A program made the translations under genes and the position numbers. DNA of 64,000 bases, taken from NCBI GenBank assembly GCA_964036155.1, contig OZ038423.1, positions 12,477,249-12,541,248 on the forward strand. The letters are read 5' to 3'. Of the stretch, positions 36,501-49,605 are shown piece by piece (the first letter of the stretch is position 1; each line of letters begins with the position of its first letter). The stretch is from Diploscapter coronatus (Eukaryota > Nematoda > Chromadorea > Rhabditida > Rhabditidae). The notes under the pieces were generated by a model. It was not told the origin of the DNA. It saw only the letters and a program-made list of their open reading frames with translations, and searched no databases.

Positions 36501-39118
36501 ACGACGTAAAAATTGCAAAATTATTATTTTAAAAAAAAAAGATTTTCTTTTCGAAAATATTTATATTTTGCAGATTATGTTGTTTGCGAATGAAATAAAT
36601 CGGATCTAATTTAGGAAAAATGTCACATTTTGTGCAAAATTGGAGTGGAAAAAATCGATCTTTCAGGAGTGAATTAATGAAAATGAATTGTTTTTTTTTT
36701 CATTTAAAATGATTAAATTCTGAGTTCGAAGAATAGAAAATGAACTGCGCTGCGAAACATGAAAAAATCACGTCCTTTCAGCAGAAAAATATGAATATCT
36801 CGAAAATTACTTTGGCCTTTGAAAAAATACGCAAGAGTACTCATTTTTCTTTATACGAAAAAACAAATCTTCGGTTTTCTTTTTCCGGAAATTTCACATA
36901 GAAAAATGTCGCGAATTATACGTGTCTGGAATTCGAATTGAAATTTGAAAATACTTGGAAACTACATTTGATTAAATTAAAATTCAATTTCAATTAAATA
37001 TAATTGAATCTAATGAAATTATATTGAATCTGCAACATGGCTTTTCTATTAGGAACAAATCAACCAGAAATAAACTTTGTGAATAATATGTATAGCTAAA
37101 AATAATGCTATTTAAGGTATAAAATTAATCATATAGAACCTGAAGTAAAGCTTTAGTAATTCCTACGTGTTCAAATGATGTTCGAATAGGCTTTAGCGCG
37201 CTCTAGATATTCTGTGCTCTTTATTTGCCGAGTGATGGGAAACTCAATGGCTCTTTTCAAGTGGGCTAAGGGTGAACAAGCATTTTTTGTCAGAAACTGA
37301 CTTTTGGGTTTCGCCCCTCAAAAGTTTGTTTCGATCGTTTTTTAGCCTAATGACAACGTTGCTTTCATAATAAGCCCTGGCAATTTTGCATTTTCAGTTC
37401 CCATTTTGGGCCTTAATATTTTAAAGTTTGAGTAATCTTGCAAAACCTCATAAATCTTACTAATATTAACCAGAAAACTCGGAAAAAGGCGTTTGATAAT
37501 GTGGAGAACCGATTTTCATAATATATTCGAAAATTTAGATAAATATTTATCTAGAATTCGAAAAATCAAGAAAATATCTGCAGAATGGGATAAACATTTT
37601 TAATATTGCACTTCGCCCCTACGTAACAATTAAGGGGTATGAAAATGATTACCGAGGTCTAAAAATATTCTGAGAATTTCATGCAAATGAAATTAGAAAA
37701 AAGTATGACGCAGATAAAGTTGCAATAAATTTTTGGGGGCTTAAACGACCTATCCTAATATTCTATGAATAAGATCACAGTTGTTCTCATAAATTGTTTC
37801 GAGAATACAATAAATATGGAAAGTAGGATATGTGAAAATTATTTGGACGTATCTAGGAAATAATCCAAGGTTTTTGGCCCAGAAAGATCTAAATTTGATT
37901 GGCCCTGAAACCGAATTTGAAATCTTATTATAATCCTGAAACCAGAACAAAGAATAACATATAAACAAAGCACATATGCTTTAAATTGAATTGTTTATTT
38001 TAAATCGAACGTAAATAAATATTGGACGTTCTGAAACTTATTATATACCGCTTTACAATTAATGTATAACATTTTTAGCTTCAGGTTAATTCATTTTAAT
38101 GTAATATTGAAAATTTTACATACTTCGTATTTTTATGCATTCTAAATTTAAATCTCAGGTTCTCAGATTAATCAATTTATTTATTGTCCTGATCTCGAAG
38201 ATTCATTCCCAGAGTCAAAATATCTCACCCCATACCACTTTTTGCACAAATCCAATCCAACTTGATTTACAACTTGATCATATAAATAGTCGGTATAAAA
38301 ACTCCATGATGTATCTTTATTATTATTTGGAGAGTCTAATCAAAGCTTTCTTTAGTTCTGCCTGATCATTCTCTGAGTGAGGAAATTTTGCAGATATTTT
38401 CTAAACATTTTTGTTTTCGTTTTCGATTTTGTTATCTCGACGAAATCGATTCAGATATCTAAAGCATTTGTGTTGCTCAATGTTATTGCAGAAGGATATC
38501 TCTGCATCTTTTTCTCCAAAAATCCCATGCTATTTCTCCATTTTCTTCATCTTATCTTCTCGATCATTTTATCTAATCTCCTGCTCATATCTATCATTTG
38601 TGTTCCAGCTTAATCCAGCACATATGTCTCAAATTCATTCGTGATGGGGGCAAAGTTTGCCGATTTTTTAATTTATCTGATCAATCCTAATCTTCATCTT
38701 ATCCAATATCCTAAACATTGATATTATTTCTAAGTTTGAACGATAAGCTCCGATCTTTCTGATAGATTCATGCTTTTTCCATCACATCATACACTCTTTT
38801 CTGGTTATGCTAATTTCCACTTTTCGATCATAGTATATTAGCATCAATTTGTCTATATAAACCATCATATGTCAAATAATATAGGATCTGAAAATATCTC
38901 ATTCCCCAGATTATTTAAAATTTTGCTATTTTTCAAATGTAGTTTCAAATTTCAAATTTAGAGCTTTTCAAAAATGCGTTATACTGCATAAAGATTATCT
39001 AGAATATCATTATCTCGATCTCAGTTTTGAAGAGTCTTAATTTTCCCAGAATATTAATCAATCCATTTCATTCTTATCTAAATATTAGTTTTCAAATTTT
39101 CAGTACGTCGCCAACAAA
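33509..39118. other. Large intergenic region (5.6 kb)
   Basis: No gene was supported. Short frames at 34335-34586, 35177-35380 and 38135-38365 (plus) and 34884-35159 and 37750-37968 (minus) lack domains or splice continuity. The 38135 frame has a hydrophobic stretch but only 76 codons. ACTATTTC occurs at 34676. The last bases (aattttcag, ending about 39102) form an acceptor for the FABP 5' UTR or trans-splicing. Confidence 0.5.
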
Positions 39119-40056
39119 ATGCGTTCCGCCATCCTTGCCCTGTTCCTCTTCTCAGTGAGCACGTTCGCGGCCCAGATCCTGCCCGACAAATACTACGGCA
39201 CTTTCGACCTGGACCACTCTGAGAATTTCGACGAGTACCTCACCGCTAAGGGTAAGAAAATTCAAAGTCCAACCTCCGACAACAAACTGTCATCGGATGT
39301 TAGAGTTTCGTCATCAATAACAATTGAATTTAGGCTACTCCTGGTTCACGCGCAAACTCGTCACCTTCGCCACTTTCAAGAAGGAGTTCAAGAAGGGCAC
39401 CGCTCCTGGAACGTTAGTTTTTCTTCTAAACTTGAAGATAGAGGTTCCATTTTAGCTTCGACTACGCGAATCTGACCTCGAAGAAGGACGTCTTTTACAA
39501 GGGTGTTACTCTCGGACAGAAGTTCGTCGGCGAGGGACTGGACAGCACCAAGCATGAGGTAGAAATTATAAAAGGCGTCGCAAAAATTTTAAAGACGCCC
39601 TCTATTTCCAAATGATGCTCCATATTTTTCAAATGACATCATGACGCTCCTAGTTTTCAGATCACGTTCTCGCTGAAGGACGGCAAGCTGATCGAGGACC
39701 ACAAGCCATTGGAGGGCGGCGACGCGAAGGCAGAAACCTACGAGTACAGCTTTGTCACCAAGGACGGCAAGGAGTACCTCTTCGTGGTGAGGAACATTTT
39801 AAAATAATGCTCATAGCAACCGCTGCAAATTTGTAAAAGGCGTGCAGGTATTTCGAAAAAACAATTAGTCTAACTCAAAGTAGGCATTTATAAGAACCAT
39901 GAAGGTCATTAGAATTATTCGCAACTGTTTATTAAAAATTGCGTAATTTTAAAATTATTTGTGATTGGATGAAAAAATGAGGGATTATTAATCTAAAATT
40001 TTCAGCGCATGGAATTCAACGGTGTTGAGGGCCGCCGCTACTACAAGCGACTCTAA
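39119..40056 (+). CDS. lbp: Secreted fatty-acid-binding protein (nematode LBP-1/2/3 type)
   Basis: Five exons (39119-39251, 39334-39412, 39456-39558, 39661-39786, 40006-40056) encode 163 aa. It has a signal peptide (MRSAILALFLFSVSTFAA) followed by a lipocalin-fold FABP: LPDKYYGTFDLDHSENFDEY, GYSWFTRKLVTFATF, VFYKGVTLGQKFVGEG, HEITFSLKDGKL and the C-terminal GRRYYKRL, which holds the R-x-Y carboxylate-binding residues. Signal-bearing FABPs are a nematode speciality (As-p18/LBP-1 group) and carry lipids in body or perivitelline fluids. Codon use is GC3-rich compared with neighbouring genes, suggesting high expression. A tttcag acceptor ends 16 bases before the ATG, and aataaa lies near 40129. 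The exact paralogue is not resolved. Confidence 0.95.
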
Positions 40057-43012
40057 TTATGCTAATTATCTCGTTTTCATCTATGTTGATTTGTAGCTTT
40101 GCTAATATCTGTTTTGTATAAGTTTTCGGAATAAACCTCATTCAGTCGCAAAATAGTGTAATTTTTCTGAATTCATGAAAATGCATGTTCTGAATCAAAG
40201 TATACTGGAGAACTAGGTTTTAAGATCTAACTTATACAGGAATTTATTCGATTTATCGAATTGCCATATATCGGCGAGGAATTTTCAAGTCTACGAAAAC
40301 TTGTGACGTATTGAATGTGAGAATACAAACATTCGAATTTCATATATTCCCTACAAAATCGTATATCCAACGTCGGATATTCACCCTACAATTTTCGATT
40401 CCTTTGGTCAGAAATCGGTGCTCGGTTAAAGTGTTCAGACGTTGAAAGTACAACATCTTCAAATTTTCAATTTAAAATCGAAGATATGCAATTTCTTTCA
40501 TAAGTTTTATCAAATTTAGAAACATATGTCGTACAATTTATGTCATACTTTCTCATATCACACCATCTAAGTACGTAAGTCCAGAAAAAATCGAGTTCTG
40601 GTTCTTTTAAACTCCGAATTTCAGAATGCACCTACAAAATTAGCAATTCCAAATCTTTGCATCTAAAATTTTCTACCAGTTGGCTTTTGCACTTTGCATA
40701 TTCTCATCTTTACAAGATCACTTTCATTTTCTTCTGCAGGCCACCGAACGAAAAGTTCAGCACTAAGTTTTTAATTCGAAAAATGAAGTTGTTTATAAAG
40801 GAATTCCTTATGTGCACTGATTAATAATACATAGAACATTCAGCAGAGTTTCGGGGCAGATGGTCTTGCATTGACGCCCTAGAAGCAGTATTCATAACTT
40901 GCATAGAAATTTTTCATTTTTTCCAAACACTACCATATATTCCTATTATAATCCCTATTATTTAAATTTTATAAATCTAAAAATCCTTTAAATTTTATCA
41001 TTGTTAGATTTTCGAAGAACCCACAATACTCATTGCTATTTTCAAATTCATAAATTTATTTTTAGAAATCTCGGTTTAAATCTTTATTATTGTTCAATTT
41101 TCAAAGTCACCATTTTCACTTTAATTGCAATTTTATCACTTAATTAAAATACCTCTTCGTAATTAAACCCATTTCCGCTTCAAATCTTCATTAAGTTTTA
41201 GAATCTAAATTTGAATTCAAATTCAAATTCATGCTTATCGCTAGTCCGCGTTTTAGACCAATATAACGCATGACGTTATAATTACGTTTAACTATAAATT
41301 AGTTCCTAAGGCATGTGGTCTTAAGTTAATAGCTACTCCATTCGACCACCGTGAAAAATATATTTCCTTTATTATTTTGCAAAAATTTAAACTAAATGTC
41401 GAAATTTCAACTTTTGCCTCGTTTTTGCTAATTATTTCATCTAATTCGCCTCAAATTATGGGCTTGACACATCGTGCAAAACATACCTTTCTGGTGATAA
41501 TTAGTAGGATAGTCCACATGCATCTAATTACCATATATCAAAAGGTTTTTATGCCCTATACTTTAGCATGTCGTTAGGGAAAGCGAGAACTTGTCACCTG
41601 AATTTTAGAAAATGTCGGCAGATTTCTTAAGAAAAGAAAGGCTAATTATTATTAAAACCTGCATCTAACATCACGACTCTTTAAACGTCGACTAATCGAA
41701 TATACTAACATTTTGGGTTACTTTCTAGTTTCTTTCTTTAAATCGTGTTAATTCGCTGGTTGGAATGTGTTATGCTCATCATTGTTTACATCCACTTTGT
41801 ATAATTATCGATTAAGACTTAACAAGTCCCAGTAAAAAGAATTTCAATTTATTAAACTTTGCATATGCTCCCAGATAAAAATATCTTCGTGTTATGAGTA
41901 TTCATATTACAATTTACTTAAATGATTAGTTCAGCCTTTACATATAACCTTTAATTTTAAATTCCAATTACTCATTATCGCAATGATAATTTCAATTTCT
42001 TTCAAAATATTACGATACATCTCAAAATCCACCAGTTTTAAACTCATATGTTGGAATAGTATGATATTTTCTAAATTATTTCTCAAAGCTTGCACCCCTT
42101 AAACTTTCCAAATCATGAATTTTTCTCAAGTTCGTCTACGCGATTTTCCTCGCCCGTGGGATATCCGAATTTCGGTTTTTACCTGCAGAGTGTTTGGCTA
42201 CAAAATCTCGGGTAAATTGCGACTCGGTTGCGTGACTTTTGTCGATTTTCCCATTGTAATTCAGCGGAAATCGTGACGACACAAGCGCGCACTAGTGCAT
42301 TTATGATCCAAACACTTGGAAACTTCATTAAAATCACTTTTGTCATAAATCTATGACATACATTTTCTAAAATAAGTATGTTTCAGCATACTTTATAGCC
42401 TAAACTTTGAAGAAATTTATATTGTCATAGCTTACAATATAATTTCCCATATTTTGTATCTCTAATGTAAACTCATGAATTTATATATCTTACCTATCTT
42501 AGTTTACATATTAAATCTCAATGATTTATTTTGTCGTAAACTTAGAGCATTTTATTCCTCCCATTATCTATATATTTCACACATAAAATTTTAAATCCAG
42601 ATCTCTCAGATTTAATTTCAATATTTTAGGTTTGTATTTTTCACCTGAAGCTTATTATTTTGCACTTCGCTTCTTATCGATTAAGTGCTTTCATAAATGG
42701 GATTAGTATTTCTTAACTTGAACAAAGCAAAACATAATATATGATCGTTTTCTGCTCTCGCATTAAACTTAAGTTTACATTTGACTAATATCTGAGAGTT
42801 TTCGCTTAATTTATTTCCTCTTTTTAGTCCCCTTCCTTCTAATAATATGTTTTCCCTAAGGAAAATTTTCATCTGTACCCCGCATGTTGCGGTTAATTTA
42901 TGGCGTTTTGACATTTATTTATTATTTAGAAACTCGCGTTATTTGAGACTTTTTATATTTTAAAGTTCTATTTTCAGAAGTCATTATAAAACTATATATT
43001 CATGCTACTATT
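40057..43012. other. Intergenic region (3 kb), no gene recognised
   Basis: AT-rich. Contains a short tandem aattcaaattcaaattc (near 41214) and an inverted TATAACG...CGTTATA (about 41262-41280) resembling the palindrome at 30096. No coding region is supported. Confidence 0.5.
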
Positions 43013-44327
43013 ATGAGTGATTCGAATTCGAGTGATATTGATCAATGTTTATTGAACATAACCCGAAGTTCAATAGTATGGTTAGGAGTTAATCAAATTG
43101 TAGGTTAAATTTAAAAAAATTTTTAAATTTTAATATCTTAATATATTTATTTTCAGATAGCCGGCTCATTTAGTTTTTTATACGTGGCAATTTATATTGT
43201 CATAATGCGCACCGGAAATTTACATTTAAACTGCCGAATTACGCTTTATAATATGACTTTGTCACTGATCGGATTTCAATTGTTCGAGTCCATCAGGATA
43301 TTTTATTACGTGGTGAGTAAAATAAAATAATTTAGGAGAAAGCTATATCTTCAGAATTCTAGCTATCGCTTTTAATTTAATATATTTAAAAAGCGAAAAA
43401 GAAAATTTATATTTTAAAATTCCAGTACCGGGAGTTTTTCTCGTCTTTACCCCGGCTAGATTGGGCTGATGAGTCACCGATTTGTTCTTGGCAATTTTTC
43501 CCTTCACGACTATGCCTGATTGTATATTTTTCCACCCTGCCGATGTTGAACATTGAACGATTTTTGGCGATTCTATTCTATAAATCCTATGAAAAGTTTA
43601 AATCATCTATGTATTTTATCATTTTTTTCATAGTTTTACAGGTATTTTTTAAATATCTGAATTTTAAATTGGACGTTTATGTTTCAGTATACCATCCTGG
43701 GATTAATATTATGCCCAATATCATTGAGCAATTTTACGGAAATTCCCGAGATCCATCAAATCTATTGCGTCGAACATCATATTCCGAATAGTCAATTTTC
43801 CGAAATTGTTATATTCACAATTTATGGCCAAATTGTTTCGTTTATAGTATTTATTATCTATATTAAACTCAACAAGCATATTATGGTAAATTTTTTACTT
43901 GAGCATAATGTTTAATTAAATATTTTAGGACGGTTTGCCCGATTTGATAAAAGTGTCGGCTAGATATCAATTAATAGAAAACGACAAGAATTGCACATAT
44001 TTTGCGATGTCCTGTATTTCCACCGTGTTATGGACCGCTATGTTCTCTGCAGCTACTACATACTCTCCGTGTTCTCATTCCACGGTAATTATTTCCACAT
44101 TTACTCTAATTAGCTCGATTTAATTACCCTAGCCATTTCAATTACAGCTTAATGAAACGATTAGCCATGATCCCCTATTCCGGACGATCTTATTAACTGG
44201 GAATATCATATTATTCATACATTTGCATTTCTACCTGAGGAATAATTTCTTCCGGATTTTGAATTTGGATAAACTACCTTGTTTTAATGTTGTATGTACT
44301 AAACCGCCTAGAAGGAGGTATATTTAA
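43013..44327 (+). CDS. Seven-TM chemoreceptor, Sra/Sre superfamily
   Basis: Six exons join in phase to TAA 44325-44327, about 330 aa. It has an N-terminus with N-glycosylation sites (NSSDIDQCLLNIT) and seven hydrophobic segments. TM3 ends MLNIERFLAILFYKSYEKF, the ER..A..(Y/F)..YE motif of Sra/Srb/Sre receptors. The third intracellular loop has VSARYQLIENDKNCTYF, close to the family's (S/A)xRYQ..EN hallmark. TM7 is IILFIHLHFYLRNN and the tail is basic (KPPRRRYI). An acceptor (tttcag) about 35 bases upstream fits the start. It is unrelated to the receptor at 26.6 kb. The specific subfamily (Sre versus Srab) is uncertain. Confidence 0.85.
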
Positions 44328-45029
44328 AATTTAATTTAAATTTAAATATCTGTGTTTAAGGTATTTGATTTAAGATAGTGACAATTATCATTTTAATAAT
44401 ATTTTGAATTTAAATATTTAAATTTAAGATATCAAGTCTCTGATACTCAGCAAGTTTCAACCTCATCTCAACATTGTCATTTTGAAGAATTGAAAAAACA
44501 ATGGGATTTACATCATTCCAGAAGACCGCATCAGTCATATCCGATTTAATTTATTTAATTGCCTAGCAATTATCACAATCATCATTCATTCTATAATAAC
44601 AGCGGGTTAAATCTCCCTCAGAATAGGATTATAATTAAGTTTGCAATTTTCACATCAAAATACGCATTTCATAACACAACTTCATGTGAAAAGATGATGC
44701 ATTTCTAAAGTTAAAAAATACCCGATCTTCAGTTTTAATTTCATATTATTAAATTGGCAATGTTCAGTAATCCATGGCTAGTTTGCGGTAACCCTTAGAT
44801 CAAATAGAAAGCTTTGTCATTGCAAAACCTTTAAGGCTAGAATAAATAATTTACACCTAATTGAAGAAATGTGTGATAGTTAATCAAAGTAATATGAAAT
44901 AATCGAACAAATGAAACATTATAAATTGAGTATTTTTAGCCTTTCTTACTACTCTTATGATCATTAAAAGCATTTCCTAGAGTTTTTGAAAACATAAAGA
45001 TGAGAAGCTTTACCACTAGGTAGACTATT
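44328..45029. other. Spacer between chemoreceptor and sul-1
   Basis: AT-rich with runs of atttaaat near 44330-44440. No gene. Confidence 0.5.
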
Positions 45030-48000
45030 CTACCATCCGGCTAGTCGCTTCAAGTGCTTTGCATGCTCCTCCCAATTGGTTACGGAACCAAGTTGGCAGG
45101 CCGTGCCTTTACAGGATCTCAGCAAGCTCAGCTGCTCAGAAAGTTGTTCCAGTACGTTCATTTCCAATGAATACACACTGTTGGTTAGCTAAAAAGTCTC
45201 TTTTAGTTTGTTAACGCTAAGTACAGTCTTAAATATGTATTGCCTGGTAAGGATCTTCATTTAGGTCGTAGTAACTGATAAACTCCGTTACAAACTCGCA
45301 ATACAGGAAATTATGCGTAGAGTTGACCGTTCTTAGGCACCAATAAGTGTTGCTAAATTTAGAAAATATTAAAATAAAATCTGAGAAAACTTTAAATGCA
45401 CTTGTTAATAAATATCATTAGATGGATCTAACATATTCGTAATCTTTTCTACTAATTAAAGTGCATTTTTTATCTGCGGCATTAAATTAGCATATGTTTA
45501 GCAATATATCAATATTGTGAATTAGCAACTTGCTAGCTTCTTACTTGTTGCAATTTTGACAGAAGCAGAAACGACCATATTCATTGGGCCAAAGCGGCGG
45601 CGTTCTCCAGTGATCGGGCGAGTGAGAGAAACAATTCATCTGAGGCATCGAGCAGTTATTCTTCTCCAAGTTTGAATTGGAATTTCTAAAATATATGCAT
45701 GATTTTTTTTTTAAAGTTTATGCTAATTTTAGAATATGCATACTTTTTCTTATCCCTCGACCTGCTGCTAAATTTATGAACCGACATCAAGTTTTCCTCT
45801 TCATCAAACACGCCGTCCTTTCTAAAATATGCAACTTAGATTCAGGCTAAATAATAAGTTAAGCTTACAAAGGATGCTGAGTCCTATTATTGCAAATGCA
45901 TTTATCTAAGGATCTTCGATTTCTGGATTTCATATTAATAGAACTCGGACTTAAGTCGCCCTAAAATATCGTTTATTTAATTTTTATTAAAAAATATTTA
46001 CTTGAAACCACGCGCCGCTTTCCTTCAAACTCAGTTCATACGTCTCCGATAAAAATTCGTCTATCATATCGTCAGTTTCTAAAATTTTAAATTTGCCAAA
46101 ATAAAACTTTTCATAGAAAATGCCTCTTTTAACCCTATCATTCGATAAACAATCACAATTATTATCGTTTTTCGCCCAGTTATCTCGACACTTGTAAATT
46201 CTCCATCTGTCATCATTGGTGCGATAGCATTTCCAGAGCTAAAATGCTCAAGATATTATTTTATACTATTTTCAACATTATTTAATATGCTTTGTTGAGT
46301 TATGCTAATTTCTAGTCATTATTACTTGATCTTTCTCGCAATCCCTTTGCCAAACCTCCTTTGAACACTCGTCGTTCAGCCTTACTTCTTTGCTGTATCT
46401 TTCTCGCTGCTTTAACCATCGATCCCTAGAATAGTTATTTATTGAATACCATAGTCCTTAATTTTATGCTAATTTTAACCGGATTTTCTTCAGTTTCGGC
46501 ATTTTTCCACGCTCAACCAATAAAGTGTCTCTCCAAGGCTCGATCATTTTCGAAGTCGGTCTTCTATTTGCGGATTCTAAGAATTCGATACTTTATTAAA
46601 TTCGGATATATGAAATTCCCTACGCTTTACGATTCCTACCAAATCCAATAGACTTCGACCATCCATATAATCGGGCTTTTTAACCCCAGCGATATCGAGT
46701 AAAGTCGGTGCTATGTCAATATTCCCCACTGGATTTTTCACTCTGAATTTAAAAAATGTGAGACTTTTAATTTAAATACAAAGTTACGATATGTTCCTCG
46801 GTACACTTGGACCCCTCAGATAAAAAGGCACTCGGATATCAAATTCATATGGCATGTTCTTGCCTGAATTTACAAAAAAAATCACAATTACCCCCTAAAT
46901 TTTAAAATTTGAACCTTTAATTAGCCCAAACTGGCCTAAATGATAGCCGTGATCACTTGTATATAGAACATAGGTATTCGACAATTGATTGTGCTCTCTC
47001 AATAGAGCGAAAATCTGAAAATTAGCATAGTATCTAAGAGACAAATTTAATTTGCTAAAATAACATTTAAAATTGACATAAAATTTACTCTATGCACTCC
47101 ATCGTCCACACTTTGTAGCGTTTGTAATCTCCTTCTATGCAACAAATCCGTAAACGCCACATGTACCTAGACTATGCGCTTAACTTACAATCTGTAACAA
47201 GTGGGCGGAGCCAAAAATACCGTATCCATTTTTCCTGTCCTTTGCAAAAGCCATTGCTTATCGGGATTCGGTGCGTAATTCCAGGAGTCCGTTTTATGGC
47301 TATTTTCATTCGTGAATAGCTCTGAATATTTGGGGGCGGGGTCTAGGAATTAAACTTTAAATCCTGTCCCAAAATACTTCTATTTGATACCCTCGGGTCC
47401 ATGAGGAGCGGGATAGTTGACAAAGGCCATAAATGGTTGCCAGGGCCGGAATTTAAGATGATCAGAAATATAAGATATGGTCTTGTTCGTTACAAGGTCA
47501 GTAAAATAGTCCTGGATTTTTAGATATTGGGTTTAAAAAATATATAATTACCGTCTCATATTCGAAGCCGTACCGTAATCTTTGACCATCGGAGTTGACC
47601 GTGTAATTGTAAAACTTGCTATTTTTGATTAAACCCAACCAATCGTCCCAACTATTTGGAATGTAGGAGCTTAAATTTGATTATTTTGAGAATAGTTTGA
47701 AAGTTAACTTTGTTCAGCAAAATCTAAATTAAAAGTTTACCCATCATACTCGTTCAAATATTTGCCTGCAAAAATAGTTCTGTATCCCGCATTTCTCATG
47801 TGGACGTTCGCCGTTTTGTTTTCATGGTTTAGTCTAAACCAGAAATAATTTAATCTGAGATTCAGATAAAAAAACCTCCACTCAATTCCGGAACAATTTT
47901 GATTGTTTGTATGGACATGATGATTATGTACATAAAGTCCGGTTAAAATTGATGATCGACTAGGACAACATATAGGCGTCGTTACAAACCTTAATTTGCC

Positions 48001-48281
48001 TACTCATCTCAAGTTAATCACCCCTAATTATCTATTTAATTACCCTGATTTAAACTCGATGCCCTTTTCCTTGATCAACTTCAGCGTCTTCGGCATAAAG
48101 TGCATCGACCCCAACTCCACATCCTGATCATCGGTAATTATTACGATTACATTCCTTTGTCTATAATTAATTGGGTAGTTGTTTCAGTTAGTTACCCTAA
48201 TTAGCTAAATTTAACCGCTTACGAAAGTTCCTGACTTGAAATAGCGATTTTGATAGCAGTTAGCGTCAAAAATAGCCACAT
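45030..48281 (-). CDS. sul-1: Extracellular heparan sulfate 6-O-endosulfatase (Sulf)
   Basis: About 17 exons read on minus from ATG 48281 to TAG 45030. Signal peptide [16 protein letters not shown]. Metal-binding [18 protein letters not shown], then [21 protein letters not shown] with the C-x-P-S-R formylglycine motif, and [95 protein letters not shown] and [15 protein letters not shown] charged Cys-rich region follows. The C-terminal domain ([50 protein letters not shown]) is diagnostic of Sulf enzymes rather than GlcNAc-6-sulfatase. The enzyme trims 6-O-sulfates from extracellular heparan sulfate. The last intron begins GC (CAG|GCAATA, 45244/45243), exactly between DPYQ and LTN. Confidence 0.95.
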
Positions 48282-48516
48282 TTAGTTTATATTCAAAGGC
48301 GATTGGGGGTTATTTTTAGCCGAATAATAAAAACACCGGTTGATACATTGTCGTTATCGCATAGCTCTATAGCTTTTCAACCTTGATATGTATTTTAAAC
48401 AGCTGTCCGATATTTACAACGTCTTTCGTCAAACGACCTTTAAAGCTCGTCCGTTCATTTTTCGTCACTTCGTTACAAGTTATTCTGAAAATTCTAATTT
48501 TCAGTCTACTGTAGTC

Positions 48517-49318
48517 ATGTCGAGTGGTAAAGACGGCGAGCGAGTGTTCGGGAAGCACGAGGTTAATTTTCCAAGGGATTTTATATATACTCGGATTTCA
48601 AAGGTCTTAGTTTCCAACTAGGATCCTAAAGATCTCATATATTTCTTATTTCAAGTCAATAGGATATTGTACATTTTTAAAGAGACTTTCATGCTTCCTT
48701 TTGCAGACCTTTTATCTGACCGATGACGAGTTTTGGTCGGATATAAAAGATCCGTACATCGAGAAGCTCGCCAAAATGGAGCCCGAAGAGGTCTATCCCA
48801 GCAATAATCCAGGTGGATTTTATATATTATATCTATTGGAGAAAAGCGCTTCGTATACTTTTCTTTAATATTGGATTTTACATATTCTGTTCCTGTGTTC
48901 AGGCTCAACTTTACCCGATGGGTCGATCAATTTCGAGTGCCACTGTGTCGGACACCTGGTCGCGAGTCCTTGCGGATACGAGTTTCGGTAAAAATAGAAA
49001 AATAATCATGAAAAAGTCAACAATCGAAGGGGAAAAGCTATATTTTCTAACGAAGTTGACTTTCTCCCCTTGTAGACAGGCGCTGAACTGTCAAAAGACG
49101 GCGAAGGACGACGAGATGGAGGAGGGCAAATGCGCGGACGAGCTGATGAACTTCATGGAGTGCGTCATGAGGACCAACTGCTTCAAGTGTAAGGCAAAAT
49201 ATCGCTTTTTATTGGTTTTCTTGTTTACTTTTTAAATTTTCCATGATATATTTTTTAAATTTCAGCCAACAACGACGACGAAAAAGACAAAGACTCGAAG
49301 GAATCAGCGAAATCTTGA
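48517..49318 (+). CDS. CHCHD4: MIA40/CHCHD4-like mitochondrial intermembrane-space import protein
   Basis: Five exons (48517-48561, 48707-48812, 48903-48987, 49076-49188, 49266-49318) encode 133 aa. The core matches CHCHD4: TLPDGSINFECHCVGHLVASPCGYEFRQALNC, then KCADELMNFMECVMRTNCF, forming twin CX9C pairs in a coiled-coil-helix-coiled-coil-helix fold. The redox motif, CPC in known MIA40 proteins, reads CHC here (codons 48938-48946). The N-terminal part (TDDEFWSDIKDPYIEKL) is not typical and the acidic Lys-rich tail is. MIA40 oxidises cysteines of imported intermembrane-space proteins. A tttcag acceptor precedes the ATG. sec-22 follows 287 bp downstream on the same strand. Confidence 0.92.
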
Positions 49319-49605
49319 ATCTTCGAAATTTTGTTTTTTTTTTAGATTTTAGTTGACAAGTTTAGTTATATTTATTGTTCCATTGAAAATAAATTATTTC
49401 AAAGAAAACGCAATTTTTTGCTCAAAATGGTTATTTCTCCCCTTCCTGCTACTTGACTCATCATTTTTACGGGCGTAAAACTTGTGCATTCATTTGGAAA
49501 TTTTTGTTTTCCCTCTTCCACGTCGTCTTACTTTATTTATTTTTGAATTCTATCTTTCGATTTATGCTAACTTTTCAGGATTACGATAATTTACTCGGAG
49601 CCTGA
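49319..49605 (+). other. Possible intercistronic spacer CHCHD4 to sec-22
   Basis: An aataaa signal (about 49388) follows the first stop. A pyrimidine-rich acceptor (gctaacttttcag, ending 49578) precedes the sec-22 ATG. The spacing is within the range seen for nematode operons. Confidence 0.4.

Noticed and set aside
38135..38365. 76-codon frame with a hydrophobic N-terminal stretch
   Set aside because: Possible small secreted peptide, but there is no acceptor, domain, Cys pattern or codon bias, and it lies in a long AT-rich intergenic region.
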